A stretch of 64,000 nucleotides of DNA from Sphingomonas sp. (lineage in GTDB: Bacteria > Pseudomonadota > Alphaproteobacteria > Sphingomonadales > Sphingomonadaceae), in the NCBI GenBank assembly GCA_003248865.1, contig QFPK01000011.1:1-64000 (forward strand), given 5' to 3'. The notes under the pieces were generated by a model. It did not search any database, was not told the origin of the DNA, and saw only the letters and a program-made list of their open reading frames with translations. Positions 1 through 9,281 of this stretch are shown in pieces (position 1 is the first letter of the stretch; the number at the start of each line of letters is the position of its first letter). A program made the position numbers and the translations under genes.

Positions 1-72
1 AACACCGCAAGCTCGCCGCCTAACATCAACCCCCAGACGAGGTCCGCACTCCGCTAACTTACGCCGCGAGTT

Positions 73-513
73 GTGCCAAATGTTCTGACGACGGACAATG
101 AAAAGGATGCCAAGGCGACACGCGACGATTTGGTCAAAGGCAAGCTGATCCGGTCAGATAGCATCGTGTTTGTAAGCGAAGCGTTCGAAGCCGCTCCCAC
201 CGAAGCCGACATTGAAGATTTGCTTGATCCGGCTGTTTACGAGAAGCTGGTTCGGGAAGCCTACGCGAAGGAATTGAAGGGCAAGAAACTGGAGTTGAAT
301 GCCCACATTCCTCGCATCGCCTGCCGGTTTGCAGCTGCTTTCGATGCGCTATCTATTCCGTTTCACAAGACACGACCGGCACGTCTTTTCTTGCAGAGAA
401 TGGCAACGGACCCTTCATCGGTCCTACCGGCGGACAGCGAAGCGCGCTTTGAAAGGCTTTGTAGAGCGATCAACGCGTCGCTGGAAAAGCATCTGTCCCG
501 GCCTTCGTCGTAA
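73..513 (+). pseudogene. 5'-truncated fragment, probably C-terminus of an OLD-family ATP-dependent endonuclease
   Basis: The reading frame opens at a GTG and encodes 146 residues with no recognisable N-terminal domain; an in-frame TAA stop lies at 55-57, so the frame cannot extend upstream. The N-terminal TTDNEKDAK stretch, the central ADIEDLLDP segment and the following helical, Arg/Lys-rich C-terminus resemble the TOPRIM tail of OLD-family nucleases (AAA ATPase plus TOPRIM), which are usually above 500 residues. I infer that the ATPase part has been lost. It lies at the left edge of the integrated element, beside the chromate genes on the opposite strand. The family assignment rests on motif resemblance only and could be wrong; a short free-standing hypothetical protein is the alternative. 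Confidence 0.4.
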
Positions 514-748
514 GCAAAACCTACCCATACCTGCCCAATCCCAAATCGTACGGTGCGATGACAACTACGATATTGATTTCGCTGTAGATTGGCGGTGGAT
601 TTGCTCAATTAAGTCACCTCAATCGGGCAGAGGTCGATAGTTCTACCTGAACGAAAGACAGCTTGCAGGACGTGCATGTGAACCATCGAACGGCCTTTGT
701 CGGCGAATGCTAACAGTAGATCCATGTGCACAATGTTGACGGTTCACT

Positions 749-1957
749 TCAGCCTGCAAACGCGGCCAGTCCACCCGCCGAACCAAGTGCCAACGTCGCC
801 GGGATCGCGAGCTTGCTCTTCCAGCGATAGACGATGGCCAGCGCCGCTGTGAAAATGGCGAGGCTGATCCAGGGCTGCGGCGTGCGCTCGACAGCGGCCC
901 TCGCCAGTTGCACCCATGTGATGGCGATAACGCCCACTACGGCCGCTGCGACACCGCCCAGGAAAGATTGCAGGCGGGGATTGTGGGCGACGGTTTCCAG
1001 CCGTTCGTAGAAGATCATTGAGAAGGCAAAGGCCGGCAGGAACATGCCGATGGTGATGACCAGGGCACCCGGCAATCCGCTGATCACATAACCGACGAAA
1101 GTCACGAAGATTACCAGCGGCGCCGGCAGCACCGAGCCGAGCCCGAGCCCGTCGAGAAACTGCGCGTCGGTCATCCAACCGTGATCGACCGTGTCGCGGC
1201 GGACGAAGGGTATGGACGTGTAGGCGCCGCCGAAGGTGAGAAGTCCGCCCTTCAGGCCTGCGAGGAACAGCGCGACAAGGGTTGGGGCGCCAGCTGAGTC
1301 CGAAGCGTGAAGTGCGACGCTTGGAAGCTGAGCCGCCCATGCCGCCGCCGCAACACCCAGCGCCAGCAGCAGGGCCGCAACAAGCGGACGCCCCGCCGAC
1401 AGCAGCGCGATGCAAAGGCCGGCGACCGGAAGCACCACCCAGAAGCTCGCTCCCAGGAAGGTCGCGATGGCAGCCGCTGTCGCCGCCAACCATAGCCAGC
1501 GATCATGCAGAATATGCTCGCCGATGCGGTGCACGGCGCGCAGGATCACGGCCAGGATTGCCGCCTGCACCCCAAGGAACAGGGCGCCCAGCCATGTCCC
1601 TTCCACGGCAAGCCGCGTGTAGAGATGCGCGAGCCCCAGCATCAGCAGGAAACCGGGCAGCATGAAGCCAAGCCCGGCGAGGAAGCCGCCCATCCGGCCG
1701 CCGGCGCGGATGCCCAGATGCACGCAAAGTTCGTGCGCCTCTGGCCCCGGCAGTGCTTGCATCACCGCCAGCAGGCGGTTGAAATGCGTGCCGGAGATCC
1801 AGCGGGCCTCGTCGACCAGCTCGCGGCGGATCATCGCGATCTGCGCCACCGGCCCACCGAAGGCCAGCATCCCGAAACGCAGGAACAGCAGGAACAGCGC
1901 TCCTGCGCCGATGGCTGGCGGCATGGGGTCGCCAGAGACCGCAGGCTCCCCGCTCAT
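749..1957 (-). CDS. chrA: Chromate efflux transporter ChrA (two-domain CHR family)
   Basis: Inner-membrane chromate transporter that exports chromate from the cytoplasm. The protein of about 402 residues has two homologous halves, each with the CHR-family hallmark of a phenylalanine-glycine-glycine turn (LAFGGPVAQIAM near the N-terminus and LLTFGGAYTSIPF in the second half), and about ten to twelve hydrophobic segments, the long bidomain form. A longer frame reaches 2029, but the ATG at 1957 overlaps the stop of the upstream gene as ATGA, so that start is preferred and the two genes are translationally coupled. The partner is a rhodanese/ChrB-type protein. Together they form a chromate-resistance pair carried as cargo in the integrated element, divergent from the czc cluster. 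Confidence 0.9.
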   Translation of the reverse strand: MSGEPAVSGDPMPPAIGAGALFLLFLRFGMLAFGGPVAQIAMIRRELVDEARWISGTHFNRLLAVMQALPGPEAHELCVHLGIRAGGRMGGFLAGLGFMLPGFLLMLGLAHLYTRLAVEGTWLGALFLGVQAAILAVILRAVHRIGEHILHDRWLWLAATAAAIATFLGASFWVVLPVAGLCIALLSAGRPLVAALLLALGVAAAAWAAQLPSVALHASDSAGAPTLVALFLAGLKGGLLTFGGAYTSIPFVRRDTVDHGWMTDAQFLDGLGLGSVLPAPLVIFVTFVGYVISGLPGALVITIGMFLPAFAFSMIFYERLETVAHNPRLQSFLGGVAAAVVGVIAITWVQLARAAVERTPQPWISLAIFTAALAIVYRWKSKLAIPATLALGSAGGLAAFAG

Positions 1958-2799
1958 AACTGCCTCCCCCGCCGGCCCGATGGCGTGTGTGAGGCCCAGT
2001 CGTGCGTTTCGTCGCGGGCATCGCGGCACCAGCGATAGAAGCTGTCGTAGAGCAGTATCCCGGCCTCCAGCTGCTCATGATCGTCGGCGAACATGCGCGA
2101 CAATCCGAGCGAGGCGGCAAGCAGGCCGGCGGATTCCGGCGCCAGTTCGGGATGGCCGGTATCCGCGCCGCGAACGATGGGGGCGAGCTGGGCCAGGCCT
2201 GCGAAGCCGGACAGGCCAAAGCCCTGTACCATCGTATCAAAGGTGCAAAGCGGCCCGCTATGGCTCCAGGTCATACCCTCGCCCTCGATGTCAAACGGCG
2301 CCGCAGCAAGATCTGCCGCTACGCCGGGAACTTCGGAAGGCGCGACGAACAGGATTCGCGCGAATGGATCGACGAAGCGTCGGATCAGCCAGGGGCAGGC
2401 AATGCGATCGACCTTGGGTCGGGAACGCGTGACCCAGTTTGTGCGCCCGCCTGCATCGCGGGCCGGCAGCGCGGCTTCCGCCACCAGCGGCTGCCCTGCT
2501 TCCTGCCAGGCGACGATTCCGCCCTCCAGCAGCTCCGCCGACTGGCCCGCTTCTCGAAGCAGGGCTGCACAACCCGCCGCCCGCGTTCCGCCTCGGGTTC
2601 CGACCACCACGAGCCCGCGCCCCGCGAAAGCGGGGGCCCAGCTTTCCAGATCGCCAACAACGCGCGGCACCGAGGCCGGAATACGCAGCGGCAGGGCAGA
2701 AACCTCGTCGGGCGGGCGGACATCGATCAGGACCGGAGCTTGCGGTAAGCCGATCAGCTTCAGAAGCCTGTCAGGGGAAATCAGGTTCGGCCCGGGCAT
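1954..2799 (-). CDS. chrB: Rhodanese-like / ChrB C-terminal domain chromate resistance protein
   Basis: A 281-residue protein with two parts. Residues about 15-105 form a rhodanese-like fold (LIDVRPPDE near residue 24). Residues about 125-265 match the ChrB C-terminal (chromate-resistance exported protein) domain, with the typical SRPKVDRIACPWLIRRF segment. The rhodanese active-site loop should read C-x-x-G-x-R, but here it is T68-R-G-G71-T-R73, so the catalytic Cys is replaced by Thr and persulfide transfer is unlikely. ChrB proteins accompany ChrA and act in chromate sensing or resistance. The gene is first of the pair and its stop overlaps the chrA start. A GAGGA ribosome-binding site lies 5 bases before the ATG, supporting this start. 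Confidence 0.85.
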   Translation of the reverse strand: MPGPNLISPDRLLKLIGLPQAPVLIDVRPPDEVSALPLRIPASVPRVVGDLESWAPAFAGRGLVVVGTRGGTRAAGCAALLREAGQSAELLEGGIVAWQEAGQPLVAEAALPARDAGGRTNWVTRSRPKVDRIACPWLIRRFVDPFARILFVAPSEVPGVAADLAAAPFDIEGEGMTWSHSGPLCTFDTMVQGFGLSGFAGLAQLAPIVRGADTGHPELAPESAGLLAASLGLSRMFADDHEQLEAGILLYDSFYRWCRDARDETHDWASHTPSGRRGRQL

Positions 2800-3013
2800 G
2801 ATGCGTCCTCAATATGCTGGATTGTTCAGCTGGACGCGATCTTTCGGCCTGTCGCCTCGTGGGGCAATCGCCATCCCCATAACGTCAAGATGAACGCCGA
2901 AAGCAATGCTTGTCAATCCGGCTGCCGCCCGACAATCGCCTGCGACAATCCTGCATTCTATCCTCATTGCCAGCCGCAGGCCCATCGCCTATCAGGCGGG
3001 TGTGATCCGCAAA

Positions 3014-3424
3014 ATGCCCGTAATGCTGCAATCGGCCTTCGCGATGCTGTGCGTCGCCCTGGCGCTTGTTGCGTCTGCATCTTCGCTGACACGTTCACTC
3101 GACCAGATCGAGCACGCGCCTGGTAGGGCGATCGAACATGCGCATGGGGCAATTGCTCAGGTTTCGCTGGAGCATGATCATCATGCGGATGACAGCACGA
3201 CCGATGCCAGTCTCAATGCAGCGGAAGAACCTGCATCCGGCCATGTTGGCAGCCACCACCATCACTATGGTGACACTGGCGGCGCCCTGCTGCTTGTATC
3301 CGGTGCTCTACCGGTGGCGTTTTTCGCTGCCGGCTCGCAGATCGCAGCCGAGCAGAATCCGCCTGTGGGCCATGATCCGTTCGGTGCCGAGCGCCCTCCC
3401 AGACAGCTGCTGAACCAAGCCTAA
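3014..3424 (+). CDS. Small His-rich exported/anchored protein upstream of czcCBA
   Basis: Putative 136-residue protein (an upstream in-frame ATG at 2906 would give 172). After the ATG at 3014 a hydrophobic stretch (FAMLCVALALVASASSL) looks like a signal peptide or membrane anchor. It is followed by a His/Asp/Glu-rich region with HDHH and SHHHHYGD, then a second hydrophobic stretch and a polar tail. Histidine clusters suggest periplasmic metal binding. Its position directly ahead of czcC recalls CzcI-type small proteins of other czc operons, but I see no clear sequence proof of homology. The start codon is uncertain because no strong ribosome-binding site is visible. Confidence 0.6.
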   Translation: MPVMLQSAFAMLCVALALVASASSLTRSLDQIEHAPGRAIEHAHGAIAQVSLEHDHHADDSTTDASLNAAEEPASGHVGSHHHHYGDTGGALLLVSGALPVAFFAAGSQIAAEQNPPVGHDPFGAERPPRQLLNQA

Positions 3425-3484
3425 GCTTTCCCGTGCCCTGAACCGGTGCGGGATATCCGTGCCTGATTCAGAGGTTTTTTCATC

Positions 3485-4765
3485 ATGTTTTCTCCAAGCC
3501 ACAGGGCTGGGGGCAGGCGTTTCGCCATGGCGCTGCCGTTTTACGGCATCTTCGCGCTGTTGCCGTTCGCTTCGCCGTCCCATGCCCAGGACATCAATTT
3601 GCCAGTCGCACTCTCTCGGGTCGCCGCGGCCGACCCAGCCCTTGCCGCAAATGCTGCCCAACTAAGGGCCGCGGACGCAGCCGTATTGCAAGCCGACATC
3701 CGGCCGCGCGACACCGTGGGCGTCGACATCGAGGACTTCGCCGGAACCGGCTCCTACTCGCCGGTGGAACGGGGACAGACCACGGCCTGGTACGAGCGCA
3801 CGTGGGAACGCGGCGACAAGCGAGCTGCCCGCGTCGATGCGGCCCGGTCTGATATCGATGTGGTTGCCCGCCGAAACCAGATTCGATTGCTGGACCGCTT
3901 CGCAAACGTGCAAACCGCGCTGGTTGAGGCGCAGGCGGCAGAGGCTGCCATTCCGGTCGCCCAGCAGCATCTCGCGTCGGTCCAGTCGGTGCAGGCCGAG
4001 GTCAACCGCCGCGTGGAGCGCGCCCTCGACCCGCTGTTCGCGGCGCAACGGGCGCAGGCATCGGTTGCGCAGGCGAAGATCGCGCTGGACCGGGCACGCG
4101 AAAACGCCCGCGCAACACGCGCCGCGCTTGCCGCCTGGTGGGGCGGCACGGCGGACTTCGAGCTGGATATGGCTTCCTTCCCCAGGCTTGATCCGGCGAC
4201 GGAAGCGGCGGGGACTTCACCCGAAGCGCAGCTTTACACAGCTGCCCGCGATGCCGCCGGCGCGCGGGTTCGCCTGGCGGAAAGTGGCAATGTCGCCGAT
4301 CCGGTCGGCCGGGTCGGGGTTCGCCACTTCGCAGAAGGCAGCGATGTGGCGCTGGTAGTCGGCGGTTCGATCCCGCTCGGAACCGGGCGTTTCAACCGTG
4401 GCAATGTGGAACGCGCGCGCGCCGAACTGGCAATCGCCACTGCCGAGATCGCGGTCGTCGAAGCCGAGCAGAAACGCGAGGTCGCGCTTCTGGAAGCGGA
4501 GCGGCGGCTGCTTTCGGTGGAAGCTGCCCGTGTCGAAAAGGAAGTGCTGCCGGCAGCCGAACGCGCGGTCGCTTTGGCCCGCGCGGGCTTCGCGCGCGGG
4601 GGCACGGCTTTCACCTTCCTCGAAATAAGCCAGGCACAACAGGCCGTCGTCGACGCCCGCGCCCGGCAGGTGGATTTGCAACGCCGCTTCCACCTGGCCG
4701 GTGCCCGGATCGACAGGCTGACCGGCCGGCATCTTCCTGTCCTCACTTCTGCGGAGACCCGCTGA
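3485..4765 (+). CDS. czcC: Outer-membrane factor of CzcCBA heavy-metal efflux (TolC superfamily)
   Basis: The 426-residue precursor has a signal peptide ending at SHA-QD (about residue 34), followed by two long coiled-coil-forming, Ala/Arg/Glu-rich halves typical of outer-membrane efflux (OEP) proteins. It would form the trimeric outer-membrane channel of the metal efflux pump encoded by the next two genes. The start ATG follows a GAGG element (3471-3474). The stop codon overlaps the czcB start as TGATG, so the genes are coupled. Its order ahead of a CzcB-type fusion protein and a CzcA-type RND pump makes the assignment firm, although metal specificity cannot be read from this subunit. Confidence 0.9.
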   Translation: MFSPSHRAGGRRFAMALPFYGIFALLPFASPSHAQDINLPVALSRVAAADPALAANAAQLRAADAAVLQADIRPRDTVGVDIEDFAGTGSYSPVERGQTTAWYERTWERGDKRAARVDAARSDIDVVARRNQIRLLDRFANVQTALVEAQAAEAAIPVAQQHLASVQSVQAEVNRRVERALDPLFAAQRAQASVAQAKIALDRARENARATRAALAAWWGGTADFELDMASFPRLDPATEAAGTSPEAQLYTAARDAAGARVRLAESGNVADPVGRVGVRHFAEGSDVALVVGGSIPLGTGRFNRGNVERARAELAIATAEIAVVEAEQKREVALLEAERRLLSVEAARVEKEVLPAAERAVALARAGFARGGTAFTFLEISQAQQAVVDARARQVDLQRRFHLAGARIDRLTGRHLPVLTSAETR

Positions 4766-6012
4766 TGAACCATCTGCATTTGCTGGCGGGCCCCATGCTC
4801 GCCCTCGCCCTCGTCTCCGGATGCGGGCAGAAATCCGAACCCGAACCGGCCGAGAAAAAAGCCGAAAGCGCGAGCACCGACTATGAGCGCGGGCCCAATC
4901 GCGGGCGCATGTTGCGCTCCGGCGACTTCGCGCTGGAAGTGACGATCTTCGAAGATGGCGTGGAGCCGGAATTCCATGTTTTCCCGACGCGCGGCGGCAA
5001 GCCGGTTCCGCCCGGCGAGGTTAAGCTGGAAATCGACCTCGTCCGCCTCGGCGGCAAGGTGGATCGGATGACCTTCACGCCGCAAGGCGACTATCTGAAG
5101 GGCAGCGGTGTCGTGACCGAGCCACACAGCTTCGATGTGAAGGTGCGCGCAAACGAAGGCGGGAGGGCACACAGTTGGGCTTATCAATCCTATGAAGGCC
5201 GCACCCGCATCGCCCCGGAGGCCGCCCGCTCTGGCGGGATCAAGGTGGATCGGGCCGGCGGCGCACAGGTCGGCGAACTGGTCGACATGTCGGGCCGGAT
5301 CGAGATCACGCCGGAAGGCAAGGCGGAAGTTCGCGGCCGCCTGCCGGGGCAAATCCAGTCGATGTCGGGCCAGCTTGGAGAGCGCGTGAACAGGGGTCAG
5401 GTGCTGGCGCGGGTGGAATCCAGCCACTCGCTGCAGAGCTACACCATCACAGCGCCGATCAGTGGCGTGATCGTCGAGAAAAACGCCAACGTTGGCGACA
5501 TGACGGGCGACCGCGCCCTGTTCGTGATTGCCGACCCCGACAAGCTGCACGCCGAGTTCTTCGTCTATCCGCGTGATGCCGAGCGAGTGCGCGTGGGCCA
5601 GAAGGTGCGGCTGAGGACCCTCGACGGCCAAAACGAAATCGTGGCGCCCGTGGAGGCGATCCTGCCCACCGCAGACATCGCTAGCCAGACGATGATGGCG
5701 CATGTGCACCTGCCGCCCGGCGCTTCAAAGGTCTTCCGTCCCGGTCTTGCGGTCGAAGGCAGCTTTGAAGTGGCGAGCGCGGATGTGCCCTTGGCGGTCC
5801 GCACCAAGGGTATTCAGCGCTTCCGTGACTTTGACGTCGTCTATGCCCGCGTCGGCGACACCTATGAAGTCCGGATGCTCGATCTGGGCCGGAAGACCCC
5901 GGAATGGACCGAGGTGCTGGGTGGGCTGGAGCCGGGCACCGAATATGTGACCGATGGCGCGTTCCTGATCCGGGCTGACATCGACAAGTCGGGAGCCAGC
6001 CATGACCACTGA
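4765..6012 (+). CDS. czcB: Periplasmic adaptor (membrane fusion) lipoprotein CzcB
   Basis: A 415-residue RND periplasmic adaptor. The N-terminus carries a lipoprotein signal with lipobox LVSGC, Cys20 being the lipidation site. A CzcB-specific N-terminal domain (about 40-150) precedes the barrel-sandwich/lipoyl hybrid (TAPISGVIVEKNANVGD around residue 230) and beta-barrel domains. The C-terminus ends SHDH, a possible metal-binding tail. It links CzcA in the inner membrane to CzcC in the outer membrane. The start overlaps the czcC stop by one base and its 3' end overlaps czcA by 11 bases, so this is one operon. Confidence 0.92.
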   Translation: MNHLHLLAGPMLALALVSGCGQKSEPEPAEKKAESASTDYERGPNRGRMLRSGDFALEVTIFEDGVEPEFHVFPTRGGKPVPPGEVKLEIDLVRLGGKVDRMTFTPQGDYLKGSGVVTEPHSFDVKVRANEGGRAHSWAYQSYEGRTRIAPEAARSGGIKVDRAGGAQVGELVDMSGRIEITPEGKAEVRGRLPGQIQSMSGQLGERVNRGQVLARVESSHSLQSYTITAPISGVIVEKNANVGDMTGDRALFVIADPDKLHAEFFVYPRDAERVRVGQKVRLRTLDGQNEIVAPVEAILPTADIASQTMMAHVHLPPGASKVFRPGLAVEGSFEVASADVPLAVRTKGIQRFRDFDVVYARVGDTYEVRMLDLGRKTPEWTEVLGGLEPGTEYVTDGAFLIRADIDKSGASHDH

Positions 6013-9000
6013 GACACTCCCCCAACCCATGCTGCCCGCCGACGAAGACAAGCTCCCCTTCCTGGAGCGGATGGTCTCGTTGTCGATCCGCTATCGCTGG
6101 GCAGTGCTGGCAACAGTGCTGCTGCTCTGCGCCATCGGCGTCTGGAGCTATCAGCGGCTGCCGATCGACGCGATGCCGGACATCACCAATGTGCAGGTGC
6201 AGATCAACAGCGAGGCAGCGGGCTTCTCTCCGCTGGAATCCGAGCAGCGCGTGACGTTCCCGGTGGAGACGGCCATCGCCGGCCTGCCGGGGCTGCAATA
6301 TACCCGCTCCGTCTCGCGCTACGGTCTCTCTCAGGTGACGGCGGTGTTCGCCGACGGCACCAATATCTATTTCGCCCGCCAGCTCATCAACGAACGGCTG
6401 CAGAATGCCCGCAGCCAGCTACCCGAAGGGGTGCAGCCCGAGATGGGTCCAATCGCAACGGGTCTGGGCGAAATCTTCATGTACACGCTGGAGGCAAAAC
6501 CCGGCGCCAGAAAGGTCGACGGCACCGCCTATACGCCGGAGGATCTGCGCACGCTGCAGGACTGGGTTATCCGCCCCCAGCTGCGCAACACACCGGGCGT
6601 CACCGAAGTGAACAGCATCGGTGGCTATGAGCGGCAATATCATGTCACTCCGCTTCCCGACCGGCTCTCCGCTTATGGGCTGACGCTGAACGACGTGGTG
6701 GAAGCGCTCGGCAGGAACAACGCCAATGTCGGCGCAGGCTATGTCGAGCGCTATGGCGAGCAGTACCTGGTGCGGGTTCCCGGCCAGGCGGCGGGGATCG
6801 ACGATCTGAAGTCGATCATCGTCACCAACCGGGGCGGCATTCCGATCCGCATCGCCGATGTCGCCGACGTCGGCATGGGCGAGGAACTGCGCACCGGGGC
6901 GGCCACGGAAAACGGGCAGGAAATCGTGCTGGGCACAGTGTTCATGCTCGCCGGTGAAAACAGCCGCATCGTCGCCAAGGCGGCGAACGAGAGGTTGGCG
7001 GAAGCCGCCAAGGCGCTGCCGCCGGGTGTGGAGGCAGTTCCGGTCTATGACCGGACCGACCTCGTCGACCGGGCCATCGGCACCGTCACCAAGAACCTGG
7101 TCGAAGGGGCGCTGCTCGTTACCGTGGTGCTGTTCCTGCTGCTCGGCAATATCCGGGCAGCGCTGATCACCGCAGCGGTCATCCCCATCACCATGCTGAT
7201 GACCATCACCGGCATGGTGCGCGCAGGCGTCTCAGGCAATCTCATGAGTCTGGGCGCACTTGATTTCGGCCTCATCGTCGATGGCGCCGTCATCATCGTC
7301 GAAAACTGCCTTCGCCGTTTTGGCGAGGCGCAGCACAACCTGGGCAGGCTGATGCAGCGCGAGGAGCGGTTCCGGGTAGCGGCGAGCGCCACATCGGAAG
7401 TGATCCGACCGTCGCTGTTCGGCATCCTCATCATCGCCCTCGTCTACGTGCCGATCTTCGCGCTGACTGGCGTCGAGGGGAAGATGTTCCATCCGATGGC
7501 GATCACCGTGGTGATGGCGCTGACGGCGGCGCTGATCCTCTCGCTCACCTTCGTTCCAGCGGCAGTTGCGCTGTTCGTGACGGGCAAGGTGGAGGAAAAG
7601 GAAAGTCGGCTCATGGGCTGGGCGCGCCGTGCCTATCGTCCGGCGCTGGACTGGGCTCTGGCGTTCCGGGTGCCGGTGATCGCGGGTGCCGCCGTGCTGG
7701 TGCTGCTGTCGGGCTTTGCCGCCAGTCGCATGGGCTCGGAGTTCGTCCCCAATTTCGACGAGGGGGACATTGCCCTCCATGCGCTGCGCATTCCGGGCAC
7801 CAGCCTCTCCCAGGCGATCCAGATGCAGACGACGCTGGAAGCCCGGCTGAAGCAGTTCCCGGAAGTGGAGCGGATCGTCGCCAAGATCGGCACGGCAGAG
7901 GTCGCGACAGACCCGATGCCGCCGTCGGTCGCCGACACCTTCATCATGCTGAAGGACCGCTCTGAATGGCCCGATCCCCGAAAACCCCGCGCGCAACTCG
8001 TCCGCGAGATGCAGGCGGCGGCCGAAGCCATCCCCGGCAACAATTATGAGTTCACCCAGCCGATCCAGATGCGGTTTAACGAACTGCTCTCGGGCGTCCG
8101 GGCGGATGTTGCCATCAAGATCTTCGGCGACGACATGGATCAGCTTCTGGAACTGGGCAAAGCCGTCGAAGCGGTCACGTCCGGTATCGAAGGGGCGCAG
8201 GACGTCAGCGTCGAGCAGGTCACCGGCCTCCCGGTACTGCAGATCACGCCGGATCGCGCAGCCATCGCCCGCATGGGTCTCAATGTTTCCGACATCCAGG
8301 CGGCGGTCGCCACCTCGATCGGCGGCACCGAGGCCGGGCAGATCTTCGAAGGCGACCGACGCTTCCCGGTGATCGTGCGCCTGCCCGAGGATGTGCGCGG
8401 CAAGGTGGACGAGATCGGGCGGCTGCGCATTCCCCTGCGCGGCAGCTCGGGCGAGGGGCAGGGCTTCGTGCCGCTGATCGATATCGCCAAGGTGGAAGTG
8501 GTGATCGGCCCGAACCAGATCAGCCGCGAGGATGGCAAGCGGCGGGTCGTCGTTACTGCCAATGTGCGCGGCCGCGATCTCGGTTCATTCGTCACCGAAC
8601 TGCGCGAGAAGGTCGGCGCCGAAGTAGAGGTGCCGGCCGGATACTGGGTGAGCTACGGCGGCACTTTCGAGCAGCTGATCTCGGCAGCAAAGCGGCTGCA
8701 GCTGGTGGTTCCCGCCGCCATGCTGCTGATCGTCGGTCTGCTGTTCGCGCTGTTCCGTTCGGCGCGGGACGCGGCAATCGTCTTCTCCGGCGTGCCGCTG
8801 GCACTGACCGGCGGGGTGGCGGCGCTGTTGCTGCGCGGCATGCCGCTCTCGATCTCGGCCGGCGTCGGGTTCATCGCGCTCTCCGGAATCGCGGTGCTGA
8901 ACGGGGTGGTGATGCTCAGCTTCATCCGCCAGCTCCGCGAGGAGGGACAGGCGCTGGAGCCTGCCATCCGGGAGGGGGCGCTTACCCGCCTTCGTCCGGT

Positions 9001-9226
9001 GCTGATGACCGCGCTGGTGGCAAGCCTCGGCTTCGTCCCCATGGCGTTTAACGTCGGCGCCGGCGCGGAGGTGCAACGCCCTCTCGCCACCGTGGTGATC
9101 GGCGGCATCGTCTCCTCGACGATGCTGACGCTGCTTGTGCTGCCCGCGCTCTACCGGATGGTGCATGCGCGCACCGTCCGGAAGGCTGAGGAGCCCGCCG
9201 AAACCATCGATCCCGTGGTCGCCTGA
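6002..9226 (+). CDS. czcA: Heavy-metal efflux RND pump CzcA
   Basis: Proton-driven inner-membrane pump of the HME-RND family, 1074 residues, the normal length. Membrane helix 4 carries DFGLIVDGAVIIVEN (residues 421-435), the signature of divalent-cation (Zn/Co/Cd or Ni) CzcA/CnrA-type pumps, not the Cu/Ag CusA type. The N-terminal LPIDAMPDITNVQVQI stretch after the first helix and twelve predicted membrane segments in two halves with large periplasmic loops also fit. It is the last gene of czcCBA, and the HupE-like gene follows after about 55 bases. Whether Zn, Cd, Co or Ni is the main substrate cannot be decided here. Confidence 0.95.
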   Translation: MTTETLPQPMLPADEDKLPFLERMVSLSIRYRWAVLATVLLLCAIGVWSYQRLPIDAMPDITNVQVQINSEAAGFSPLESEQRVTFPVETAIAGLPGLQYTRSVSRYGLSQVTAVFADGTNIYFARQLINERLQNARSQLPEGVQPEMGPIATGLGEIFMYTLEAKPGARKVDGTAYTPEDLRTLQDWVIRPQLRNTPGVTEVNSIGGYERQYHVTPLPDRLSAYGLTLNDVVEALGRNNANVGAGYVERYGEQYLVRVPGQAAGIDDLKSIIVTNRGGIPIRIADVADVGMGEELRTGAATENGQEIVLGTVFMLAGENSRIVAKAANERLAEAAKALPPGVEAVPVYDRTDLVDRAIGTVTKNLVEGALLVTVVLFLLLGNIRAALITAAVIPITMLMTITGMVRAGVSGNLMSLGALDFGLIVDGAVIIVENCLRRFGEAQHNLGRLMQREERFRVAASATSEVIRPSLFGILIIALVYVPIFALTGVEGKMFHPMAITVVMALTAALILSLTFVPAAVALFVTGKVEEKESRLMGWARRAYRPALDWALAFRVPVIAGAAVLVLLSGFAASRMGSEFVPNFDEGDIALHALRIPGTSLSQAIQMQTTLEARLKQFPEVERIVAKIGTAEVATDPMPPSVADTFIMLKDRSEWPDPRKPRAQLVREMQAAAEAIPGNNYEFTQPIQMRFNELLSGVRADVAIKIFGDDMDQLLELGKAVEAVTSGIEGAQDVSVEQVTGLPVLQITPDRAAIARMGLNVSDIQAAVATSIGGTEAGQIFEGDRRFPVIVRLPEDVRGKVDEIGRLRIPLRGSSGEGQGFVPLIDIAKVEVVIGPNQISREDGKRRVVVTANVRGRDLGSFVTELREKVGAEVEVPAGYWVSYGGTFEQLISAAKRLQLVVPAAMLLIVGLLFALFRSARDAAIVFSGVPLALTGGVAALLLRGMPLSISAGVGFIALSGIAVLNGVVMLSFIRQLREEGQALEPAIREGALTRLRPVLMTALVASLGFVPMAFNVGAGAEVQRPLATVVIGGIVSSTMLTLLVLPALYRMVHARTVRKAEEPAETIDPVVA

Positions 9227-9281
9227 CCGTTATCCTGACTGAAGGCCTCCGCCGGGCGGGCGGGGGCCAATGGAGCTTTCA

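Noticed and set aside
4234..5709. A 491-residue frame antisense to czcC/czcB
   Set aside because: It is rich in Ala, Arg and His with no motif, as expected for the mirror of a coding strand.
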